14,998 bases of DNA from Lentisphaeria bacterium (GTDB lineage: Bacteria; Verrucomicrobiota; Lentisphaeria; Oligosphaerales; Oligosphaeraceae), in contig JAKSPA010000012.1 of NCBI GenBank assembly GCA_024405235.1, positions 1 through 14,998 of the forward strand, written 5' to 3'. Numbering within the stretch: position 1 is the first letter of the stretch; each line of letters opens with the position of its first letter. Position numbers and translations under genes: made by a program. Shown here piece after piece: positions 7,120 through 13,549 of the stretch. The notes below the pieces were generated by a model that did no database searches, was not told where the DNA came from, and was given only the letters and a program-made list of their open reading frames with translations.

Positions 7120-7906
7120 AACGGTTCCTCCACGCGCGTTCGCAAAGAGAGCCACCCAAAGCAGAAGTGCAAGCAAATCGCTACGCATATTTCTAGCGGT
7201 TCTGGTTGTGGTTCTTCTGCATCTGCCGCTATTGCTTCTCAAGCCAGGCTCTACGCAGGCGCCCGCCGCGCGCGAACACAAGACGCTTGCCGCCCTGCCC
7301 TCGAAAGGTGTCAAAGGCGCTGAGACACTTTGGCAATTCATATCCATGACCGAGCCATCTCAGTGGTTCTATCCGACCGGCGATGGCTTCTCGCGCTTCA
7401 ACAGGAAAGACGCTCTGCCGCCGCCGGAACTTCCCGCCTACGCGTTCAATAAAATCCTTCTGCCTCCTGTCACTTTTGACGAAACTCATCTTGCCTTGGG
7501 AGAGCTTCCGAACGAAGAGAGCGATTTCCTCACACTGTCCGTCTTTACGTCAACGCCGTCGCCGAGCGAAAAAAAAGTGCCGATGGTTCTGACCAGATGG
7601 CGCCGCGTCGGCGGAGGGACCATTCTTCCGGAACACGCGCCGAAGGTCTCCGCCGAATCCGTCGAAATGCTGAAAAATCGCGGCTGTCTGAATTTCAACG
7701 GAGAATTTTCGCCGACGCGTCTTGAAATCCAATACAGGCCGGGCTTCTCCATGCCGCGAATTCTCCTCAGAGGCTCCTGCGGCAATTCGGAACTGGATCT
7801 GTGCGCCGTCAGCGCTCTCCGCGAAGCGCTTCATGCAAACGGCGCAGACTCTAAACGCTTCTCACGCTTGACGGACTGTGTCTTGGAAGTGGACTGGCTT
7901 CTTTGA
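7091..7906 (+). CDS. TonB-like energy-transducing protein (divergent)
   Basis: A 271-residue protein with a basic N-terminus (1-32), one membrane helix (about 33-50) and a periplasmic region. The helix contains a histidine (H44 in VVVLLHLPLLLL), as TonB proteins have (H20 in E. coli). The last 65 residues end like a TonB C-terminal domain: LEIQYRPGFSMPRILLRGS followed by CGNSELDLCAVSALREAL (230-247), which parallels 'sSGnp.LD.aAl.alr'. The middle is not the usual proline-lysine spacer, though PPPELP (110-115) and LPPV (124-127) occur. It overlaps the ExbD-like gene by 29 bp, and ExbB-ExbD-TonB is the standard order. By family it would pass energy to outer-membrane receptors. I start it at ATG 7091, which follows GGGAAAG; an in-frame ATG at 7022 lies inside the ExbD gene. 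The TonB link rests on my alignment by eye. Confidence 0.65.
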   Translation: MSQTTTNHSRTVPPRAFAKRATQSRSASKSLRIFLAVLVVVLLHLPLLLLKPGSTQAPAAREHKTLAALPSKGVKGAETLWQFISMTEPSQWFYPTGDGFSRFNRKDALPPPELPAYAFNKILLPPVTFDETHLALGELPNEESDFLTLSVFTSTPSPSEKKVPMVLTRWRRVGGGTILPEHAPKVSAESVEMLKNRGCLNFNGEFSPTRLEIQYRPGFSMPRILLRGSCGNSELDLCAVSALREALHANGADSKRFSRLTDCVLEVDWLL

Positions 7907-7948
7907 AACACGCCTTCCTCTGACAGATTTCCGATTTCATCATAAACA

Positions 7949-8230
7949 ATGCCTTTCTCCGGTTTCCTAATCCTCTACATGCTGATGGCTCTCCTTGGCG
8001 CCATCATTCTCCTCCTGCTTGAATGGCTGTGGTTCAACAGCCACAATTGGCATCTTTCGCGCTCCAAACTGCTCACGTGCAAGAAATGCGGCAATGTCTT
8101 CCAGCTGCCTAGACAATCAGTGGACAGACGCTGCCCCGCATGCGGCGGAAGAACGCAGCCGTTCCAGATGCCGTATTCCGGCATTCACGAGACGCTCAAA
8201 CAGCGTGCGAGACATCTCAAGGAGAACTGA
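7949..8230 (+). CDS. Small membrane protein with cytoplasmic zinc ribbon
   Basis: A 93-residue protein with one hydrophobic helix (about 6-29) and a C-terminal four-cysteine zinc ribbon. The cysteines are C44 and C47 (TCKKCG) and C62 and C65 (RRCPACGG). The helix contains a glutamate, E25, near its inner end. Such ribbons bind a structural zinc and often protein or nucleic acid partners. I do not recognise a named family. It lies 42 bp after the TonB-like gene and three bases before rsmD, so it may be the last member of the envelope block or simply the leader of the next set. No Shine-Dalgarno is seen before the ATG (upstream bases CATAAACA). The regular CxxC pairs and the close packing support real coding. 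Confidence 0.75.
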   Translation: MPFSGFLILYMLMALLGAIILLLLEWLWFNSHNWHLSRSKLLTCKKCGNVFQLPRQSVDRRCPACGGRTQPFQMPYSGIHETLKQRARHLKEN

Positions 8231-8233
8231 TTC

Positions 8234-8869
8234 ATGCGAATAGTCTCAGGATGGGCAAGAGGAATCCGGCTTGCGGTTCCGCAGGACGACGCCATTCGTC
8301 CCACGGAGGACAAAGTCAAGGAGTCCCTTTTCGCCACGCTCGGCGATTTGCGTGGCAAGAAGGTGCTGGATCTCTTTTCAGGCACGGGAGCTTTGGGACT
8401 GGAAGCGCTCTCGCGAGGCGCCTCAAAAGTCGTCATGATCGAAAAAGATCCAAGACACTCTGCGGCAATTCGCGAAAATCTCGCCAATGTGCTGAAGGCA
8501 ATTGCGCCGAATACGCCTGGCGAAGCGCTGCTTCGGACTGAAGATGTCAAAAATGCATCGTCGCATCTTTCCGACGACGAAATCTTCGATCTCATTCTCG
8601 CGGATCCGCCGTACCACACTCAGCAGGGCCAATACGGCTGCCGAGAACTGCTTGAAGACGCCGCATGGCTCAGACATGCCAATGACGACACAATTCTCAT
8701 GCTCGAACACGCAACTGACGTCCGCAATCTGCCTTGGGCGCCCAAATCAAAATGGCGACTCCTGAAAGAACGCTCGTTCGGCATACGGACGGTCGCGTTC
8801 GCACGCCTTGCGACGGCCGACGACGGCTCGGAGGACGATTCCGATGGAACCGACGACTGTTGTCCATGA
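8234..8869 (+). CDS. rsmD: 16S rRNA (guanine966-N2)-methyltransferase RsmD
   Basis: RsmD methylates N2 of G966 in the small-subunit rRNA using S-adenosylmethionine, during 30S assembly. The 211-residue protein has the family's RIVSG start (2-6), IRPTEDKVKESLF (21-33), the SAM-binding motif LDLFSGTGALGLEALSRGA (45-63), the acidic IEKD after strand 2, and the catalytic DPPY (124-127). An acidic tail (DDGSEDDSDGTDD) is unusual and partly overlaps the next gene. A clear Shine-Dalgarno AAGGAG lies nine bases before the ATG, in the 3' end of the zinc-ribbon gene. It overlaps the cyclo-ligase gene by 26 bp. In many bacteria rsmD neighbours coaD; that is not so here. Confidence 0.93.
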   Translation: MRIVSGWARGIRLAVPQDDAIRPTEDKVKESLFATLGDLRGKKVLDLFSGTGALGLEALSRGASKVVMIEKDPRHSAAIRENLANVLKAIAPNTPGEALLRTEDVKNASSHLSDDEIFDLILADPPYHTQQGQYGCRELLEDAAWLRHANDDTILMLEHATDVRNLPWAPKSKWRLLKERSFGIRTVAFARLATADDGSEDDSDGTDDCCP

Positions 8870-9437
8870 ACGTTCCAAAGGCGCCCTGCGAAAACTCGTG
8901 CGGGAGCGACTCAATGCGGAAACGCAGGACCACGACGATTGCAGCTGGCAGAAGTTCCTTGCGTCCAAGCTCTTCCGAGATTCCTCCGCGATTGTAGGAT
9001 ACATTGCGATACAGAAGGAATTGCCGCTGAAAACCATTCTCGATGCGGCGCTTTCGCAAGGCAAGGCGCTCTTTCTGCCACGCTTCATAGATGACAAATA
9101 CGTACTCGCGCGCGTGGACAATCTCACCGAATGTCTCGTCGCAGGACGATACAACATTCCCGAACCAGCCGATTGGTGCCCTACGCCTTCGCGACTTCCT
9201 GAAAACACCCTCTGGCTCGTGCCTGGACTCGCGTTCGACCAAAAGGGCAGAAGACTAGGACGCGGAGGCGGTTTCTACGACAGGCTTCTTGCGGATTTCC
9301 CGTTCGGCATCTCCATCGGCGTTTGCCGCGACTGCCAAATTCTTCCTGAAGTGCCGGCGGACATCTTCGATGTGCCGATGCAGGCATTGCTGACTCCAAC
9401 CCGTTGGATATCATCCAAATATGTTCTCTCTTCCTGA
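8844..9437 (+). CDS. 5-formyltetrahydrofolate cyclo-ligase
   Basis: This enzyme (MTHFS, YgfA in E. coli) converts 5-formyl-THF to 5,10-methenyl-THF with ATP, returning stored folate to one-carbon metabolism. The 197-residue product has the usual length. Family features include the N-terminal KGALRKLVRERL (12-23), KELPLKTIL (58-66), LWLVPGLAFDQKGRRLG (123-139) and the phosphate-binding GRGGGFYDR (139-147). I chose ATG 8844 because GGAGG ends nine bases upstream, and the family start matches; an in-frame ATG at 8808 would add 12 unlikely residues. It overlaps rsmD by 26 bp and rny by 17 bp, so its translation is probably coupled to both. In proteobacteria ygfA follows zapA and 6S RNA; neither is visible here. 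Confidence 0.92.
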   Translation: MEPTTVVHERSKGALRKLVRERLNAETQDHDDCSWQKFLASKLFRDSSAIVGYIAIQKELPLKTILDAALSQGKALFLPRFIDDKYVLARVDNLTECLVAGRYNIPEPADWCPTPSRLPENTLWLVPGLAFDQKGRRLGRGGGFYDRLLADFPFGISIGVCRDCQILPEVPADIFDVPMQALLTPTRWISSKYVLSS

Positions 9438-11118
9438 AATAATCAATTTTCTCGCTTTCGCACAGCAGAGCTATTTGACCGCCAAACAGGAGCAGGAGCT
9501 CAATACGCTCCAATTGTGGTTCCTTACAGGCGCCAGCGTCATGCTCGTATTGCTGATGCTGTGGCAGATTTTCATCAACAACCGAAATCTCGGCCGTCTG
9601 GGAGCAGCACGCAAAAAGGCGCAGGATGACATGGACAAACTGCTTGCGGACGCGAAGGCTCAGGCCGAAAAATCCATCGCCGACGCAAAAGCGCAGGCTG
9701 AAAACGAAGCGGCTTCCATCATAAAATCGGCGGAACTGCAATCAAAGGAATTGACTATGGCGGCAAAGGCGGCCGCCGAAAGCGCTGCCGAACAGCGCAG
9801 AGGCGAACTTGCCAAAGCGGAAGAGCGGCTTGCCGCGCGTGAAGACTCCCTTGAGCAGAAGCTCGGACTGCTTCAGGAGCGTCTGACCGAACTGGACAAA
9901 CGCGACACCGCAAACAAAGATGAAGCGCTGCGTCTGGAAAGCGTCAGAATCGCTCTTGTCGAAAAGGAGAAGAACAATCAACGCGAATTGCAGCGCATCG
10001 GAGGTCTCACAGCGGAGGAGGCGCGAAAGGAGATTCTGGACTCGCTGCAGGAATCCATGCGTGCGGAACGTGCCGCAATGATCCGCCGACAGCAGGAGGA
10101 GAGCCGCCAGGCGCTGCTCAAGGATGCGCGCGAAATCATGGTCTCCGCAATGCAGCGCGGCGCATCGGACTGCGTTTACGAACATTCCACCACGACGATT
10201 CCAATTCCCAACGAAGAGATGAAGGGAAGAATCATCGGCCGCGAAGGACGCAACATACGTTCGATAGAAGCGGCGACAGGCACCAATCTGCTCGTTGACG
10301 AATCACCGCAGTCGGTCGTCATTTCATGCTTCGATCCTGTGCGGCGCGAAGTCGCGCGACTCGTGCTTGAAAAACTCATCAGCGACGGTCGCATCCACCC
10401 GTCCAGAATCGAAGAAATCGTGGCTTCCACACATGAAGAACTGCTTCAGGAGATTCTGAAGACAGGACAGGAGGCCTCAGAGCGCTTCGGTCTGATATTC
10501 CCGCAGAACATCACGCAGCTTCTTGGAACTCTGAAATACCGATACAGCTTCTCGCAAAACGTGCTTGCACACTCAATCGAAGTCGCCACGATGGCAGGAA
10601 GCATCGCGGCCGAACTAGGTCTCGACCAGACAATGGCGCAACGCGCGGGACTCCTGCATGACATCGGAAAGGCTGTGGACCACGAAATGGAAGGCACGCA
10701 CGCATCTCTTGGCGCCGAACTGCTGCGCCGCGCGGGAGAGGACGCGATCATCGTCAACGCCGTCGCCGCGCATCACGAAGAGGTCGAGAAGACCAGCGCG
10801 CTGGCCGTCATCGTGCAGATTTGCGACACGCTGAGCGCCGCGCGTCCAGGCGCACGTGCCGAAACCACCGAACTCTTCATGCGACGTCTGGAGAATCTCG
10901 AACGCATCGGAAATTCCTTCCCAGGCGTGGATAACTGCTATGCAATCCAGGCTGGCAGAGAGCTCCGAATCATGGTCAAACCGAGCGTCGTCTCCGACGA
11001 AGAAGCCGTGGTTCTCGCCCGCAACGTCGCCGAACGCATTGAAACCGAAATGCGCTATCCGGGCCAGATTCGCGTTTCCGTAATCCGCGAAACCCGCGTC
11101 CACGACTACGCGAAATAG
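9421..11118 (+). CDS. rny: Ribonuclease Y
   Basis: RNase Y is a membrane-tethered endoribonuclease that starts mRNA decay in many bacteria lacking RNase E. The 565-residue protein shows the full plan: one membrane helix (about 32-52), a long charged coiled coil (about 60-235, rich in AQAE/KAEE-type repeats), a KH RNA-binding domain with GRIIGREGRNIRSIE (269-283), and an HD domain with LLHDIGKAVDHE, where H413 and D414 are the metal ligands. A second histidine pair follows in AAHHEEVE. It is about 40 residues longer than the usual 520. Part of that is some 31 residues before the helix, whereas most RNase Y proteins start with the helix itself. The ATG lies within the 3' end of the cyclo-ligase gene, with no Shine-Dalgarno. 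A later start at M41 would cut the helix, so 9421 is kept. Confidence 0.96.
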   Translation: MFSLPEIINFLAFAQQSYLTAKQEQELNTLQLWFLTGASVMLVLLMLWQIFINNRNLGRLGAARKKAQDDMDKLLADAKAQAEKSIADAKAQAENEAASIIKSAELQSKELTMAAKAAAESAAEQRRGELAKAEERLAAREDSLEQKLGLLQERLTELDKRDTANKDEALRLESVRIALVEKEKNNQRELQRIGGLTAEEARKEILDSLQESMRAERAAMIRRQQEESRQALLKDAREIMVSAMQRGASDCVYEHSTTTIPIPNEEMKGRIIGREGRNIRSIEAATGTNLLVDESPQSVVISCFDPVRREVARLVLEKLISDGRIHPSRIEEIVASTHEELLQEILKTGQEASERFGLIFPQNITQLLGTLKYRYSFSQNVLAHSIEVATMAGSIAAELGLDQTMAQRAGLLHDIGKAVDHEMEGTHASLGAELLRRAGEDAIIVNAVAAHHEEVEKTSALAVIVQICDTLSAARPGARAETTELFMRRLENLERIGNSFPGVDNCYAIQAGRELRIMVKPSVVSDEEAVVLARNVAERIETEMRYPGQIRVSVIRETRVHDYAK

Positions 11119-11158
11119 ATTCACCGAACAAACCAAACTCAAATACATACCTATCATC

Positions 11159-11650
11159 ATGGCAAAAGCAACCAACAAAGCACGCATCCTTGCACTGCTG
11201 AAACGCAATGCACGCATCTCCGCGCAGGAAATCGCAGACAGACTGAACATCACTGTCGAAAAGGCGAATTCCATCATCAAGGAGCTCGAGACGGAAGGAA
11301 CCGTCCGTGGATACACGGCACTGATCAGTCCCGAACAGGAGACTGGCACGCGCGCCATCATCGAAGTCCAGATCCAGCCGGAACGCGACGCTGGATTCGA
11401 CAACATCGCGCAGCGGATCTGCAAATTCGACGAAGTGGTTTCGGCATATCTTGTCAGCGGACGCTACGATTTGCATCTGGAAGTCGTAGGGAACTCGCTG
11501 CAGGATGTCGCGCATTTTGTGGCAAGCAAGCTATCCACTCAGCCTGGCGTAAAATCCTGCGCGACGCTTTTCCTGCTGAAGAAATACAAGGAATCTGGAA
11601 TAGAAATGGACAAGGAGGAAGGCCATGAACGTCTCAAGATCTCAATGTAA
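11159..11650 (+). CDS. Lrp/AsnC family transcriptional regulator, AlaR-like by context
   Basis: A 163-residue DNA-binding regulator. The N-terminal winged helix-turn-helix spans about 8-50 (RILALLKRNARISAQEIADRLN) and the ligand-sensing RAM domain about 65-145, with VSAYLVSGRYDLHLEVVG (94-111) matching the family's 'v..c..vtG.yD..l.v'. Lrp-type proteins form dimers to octamers and respond to amino acids. The gene overlaps the aminotransferase by 26 bp, and the pairing matches Bacillus subtilis alaR-alaT (yugG-yugH), where as I recall the regulator activates alanine aminotransferase. By that analogy it may sense alanine and control its own operon; this is an inference. No Shine-Dalgarno precedes the ATG at 11159, and the 40-bp gap after rny holds no obvious terminator. 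Confidence 0.92.
   Translation: MAKATNKARILALLKRNARISAQEIADRLNITVEKANSIIKELETEGTVRGYTALISPEQETGTRAIIEVQIQPERDAGFDNIAQRICKFDEVVSAYLVSGRYDLHLEVVGNSLQDVAHFVASKLSTQPGVKSCATLFLLKKYKESGIEMDKEEGHERLKISM
11612..11621 (+). promoter_or_regulatory. Strong Shine-Dalgarno for the aminotransferase, inside the lrp-like gene
   Basis: AAGGAGGAAG lies just before GCC-ATG at 11625 and within the last codons of the Lrp-type gene. It is one of only three strong ribosome-binding sites in the window and fixes the aminotransferase start, which overlaps the regulator by 26 bp. Confidence 0.7.
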
Positions 11651-12857
11651 CAGAAAGAACGTAGAGAAAAAGCTCTCCTCTGCAGCGCAGGCCCGTCCAC
11701 GCGTCGCTCCACACATCGCCGTTCTGCCCAAAAGCGGCATCCGCGATTTCTTCGATTTGGTCAACACCATGGAGGGAGTGATATCCCTCGGCATCGGCGA
11801 GCCGGATTTCGTGGCGCCATGGAAGATTCGCGAAGCGACAATCTATTCGCTGCAGCGCGGATACACGCATTACACATCGAATCTAGGCGATCTCAAGCTG
11901 CGTCAGGCCATCTGCAAATACTTCCAGAAGCGCTTCGGCGGAAAGTACAATCCAAACACCGAATGCATCGTCACCGTCGGCGTCTCCGAAGGACTTGACA
12001 TCGCTGCGCGAGCGGTGCTTTCGCCCGGCGACGAAGTGCTCTATCACGAACCATGCTATGTCTCATACGCGCCGACCGTCAGCATGGCCCACGGCGTTCC
12101 AGTGCCCGTGCTGACTTCCGCAAAGCACGATTTCGTGGTTCAAGTCAAAGATCTGGAAAAGGCCGTCACGCCAAAGACGAAGGTCCTCATGCTGAATTAT
12201 CCCAACAATCCCACAGGCGCGGGAATGACATGGGAGGACAAGAAGAAGGTCGCAGAGTTCGCGATCAAGCACGATCTGCTCGTCTTCTCCGATGAAATCT
12301 ATGACGAACTGGCCTATGCGGAGCGCTCGCCATCCATTGCGACGCTGCCTGGCATGCACGACAGAACCATCGTCTTCAACGGCTTCAGCAAAGCCTTCGC
12401 CATGACTGGCTTCCGTATTGCCTACGCCGTCGGTCCGCACGATCTCATCGACGCAATGATGAAGATTCACCAGTACTCGATGCTCTGCGCGCCAGGACTC
12501 TCGCAATATGCAGCCACAGAAGCACTTAACAACTGCGATGAAGAACGCGAAGCCATGCGCGAAGAATACGAGCAGCGCCGCAATGTCATCGTGAAGGGCT
12601 TCAACGACATGGGCCTGAAATGCTTCATGCCGCGCGGCGCGTTCTATGTATTCCCATGCATACAGTCAACGGGAATGACGTCGATGGAATTCGCCACGAA
12701 GCTTCTTGAAGAAGAGCATGTGGCTTTGATTCCAGGCAGCGCCTTCGGAACATCCGGCGAGGGCTTCGTCAGATGCTCCTACGCCACCGCAATGGATGAA
12801 ATACAGGAGGCGCTCGTTCACATCCGCGCGTTCCTCAAGAGACACAAGTGCATCTAG
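11625..12857 (+). CDS. Class I/II PLP aminotransferase, AlaT-like
   Basis: A 410-residue fold-type I aminotransferase. The PLP-binding lysine is K256 in NGFSKAFAMTGFR; NYPNNPTG (191-198) supplies the asparagine, and FSDEIYDELAY (221-231) the aspartate and tyrosine. The section from LPKSGIRDFFDLVNTMEG through SLGIGEPDFVAPW closely follows the wording I recall for Bacillus YugH/AlaT (alanine aminotransferase), and its Lrp-type neighbour supports that call. Aspartate, aromatic or N-succinyl-diaminopimelate substrates remain possible, since this family is hard to split by sequence. Compared with Bacillus AlaT it has about 27 extra basic N-terminal residues. The start is fixed by AAGGAGG. A hairpin-plus-T-run terminator follows about 80 bp after the stop. 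The enzyme should be cytosolic and use pyruvate or glutamate pairs. Confidence 0.88.
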   Translation: MNVSRSQCNRKNVEKKLSSAAQARPRVAPHIAVLPKSGIRDFFDLVNTMEGVISLGIGEPDFVAPWKIREATIYSLQRGYTHYTSNLGDLKLRQAICKYFQKRFGGKYNPNTECIVTVGVSEGLDIAARAVLSPGDEVLYHEPCYVSYAPTVSMAHGVPVPVLTSAKHDFVVQVKDLEKAVTPKTKVLMLNYPNNPTGAGMTWEDKKKVAEFAIKHDLLVFSDEIYDELAYAERSPSIATLPGMHDRTIVFNGFSKAFAMTGFRIAYAVGPHDLIDAMMKIHQYSMLCAPGLSQYAATEALNNCDEEREAMREEYEQRRNVIVKGFNDMGLKCFMPRGAFYVFPCIQSTGMTSMEFATKLLEEEHVALIPGSAFGTSGEGFVRCSYATAMDEIQEALVHIRAFLKRHKCI

Positions 12858-12933
12858 CGTGGTCGCGAAAGCGGCACGGATTTAGGGAACACCACACCAG
12901 CAACCACAGCATAGGCACTTGCCATTCGGTTCC

Positions 12934-12968
12934 AAAAAGCGGCGTCTCATGGCGCCGCAATGTTTTTT
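12934..12968 (+). terminator. Rho-independent terminator (or attenuator) before trmB
   Basis: GCGGCG (12939-12944), an eight-base loop TCTCATGG, and CGCCGC (12953-12958) form a six-pair all-GC stem, followed by AATG and six Ts (12963-12968). Five As precede the stem. It sits 81 bases after the aminotransferase stop and only six bases before the preferred trmB start, so it either ends the lrp-aminotransferase unit or acts as an attenuator in a trmB leader. Confidence 0.65.
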
Positions 12969-12973
12969 CGCAC

Positions 12974-13549
12974 ATGATTGACCTTATAAACACTTGGCAG
13001 ACGCTGCAATTTCCAGAAGGCTCGCAGGAGCGACGCGTCGAATTCGACATGGGATGCGGCAAAGGGCGGTTCACCGTCGAACTCGCACGGCGTTATCCGG
13101 AAAGCGTCGTCTTCTGCAACGACATCATTTCGGAACGTCTGCGCATCGTGGAACGCCGCGCATTGCGTGCAGGCGCAACTAATCTTCATGCGATGCGTGC
13201 GACAAGTCTGGCGCTCGTATCATATCAGCTGCCGCCGAATTCTCTGGACAGGCTGCATCTGCTCTGCCCCGATCCGTGGCCGAAGAAGGGCCATACCGCA
13301 AGACGGCTCGTCTGCACCGACTTTCTCTGCCGCGTGCCGCGCGTACTCAAGAAAGGCGGCATTTTCCACCTTTCCACAGACCACACGCCATACTACGAAG
13401 ACTGGCTGAGAATGTTTGCTCAACTGGATTCCATCTATGAACCCGTTTCCGACGGAATAGCGGACATGGCGGATGTCAAGACCGATTTCGAACTCAAATG
13501 GAACGCCCTCGGGCAGGAAGTTCACCATATCTGCTATCGCGTGAAATGA
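12974..13549 (+). CDS. trmB: tRNA (guanine46-N7)-methyltransferase TrmB
   Basis: TrmB adds the N7-methyl group to G46 in the tRNA variable loop using S-adenosylmethionine. Motif I is EFDMGCGKGRF (23-33), then the hallmark CPDPWPKKGHTARR (98-111), the GGIFHLSTDH strand (128-137, the family's 'TD') and the C-terminal TDFELKWNALGQEVHH (170-185). From ATG 12974 the protein has 191 residues, against about 213-239 in Bacillus and E. coli; the shortage is at the N-terminus. An in-frame GTG at 12848 would add 42 residues rich in His and Ser, but these show no TrmB motif and run through the hairpin at 12934-12968, so I prefer the shorter form. There is no Shine-Dalgarno. It overlaps the HD gene by ATGA. 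Confidence 0.88.
   Translation: MIDLINTWQTLQFPEGSQERRVEFDMGCGKGRFTVELARRYPESVVFCNDIISERLRIVERRALRAGATNLHAMRATSLALVSYQLPPNSLDRLHLLCPDPWPKKGHTARRLVCTDFLCRVPRVLKKGGIFHLSTDHTPYYEDWLRMFAQLDSIYEPVSDGIADMADVKTDFELKWNALGQEVHHICYRVK

Noticed and set aside
9300..9480. Possible 6S RNA gene beside the cyclo-ligase, as in proteobacteria
   Set aside because: The cyclo-ligase overlaps rny by 17 bp and there is no non-coding space for it on either side.
10615..11424. 269-codon minus-strand open frame across the rny-lrp junction
   Set aside because: It runs antisense to the HD region of RNase Y and the Lrp helix-turn-helix, both well supported.
12848..12973. N-terminal extension of TrmB from a GTG
   Set aside because: The 42 residues are His/Ser-rich with no clear TrmB motif and cross the terminator-like hairpin. 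Not fully excluded, because the frame's third-position GC is similar to real genes.
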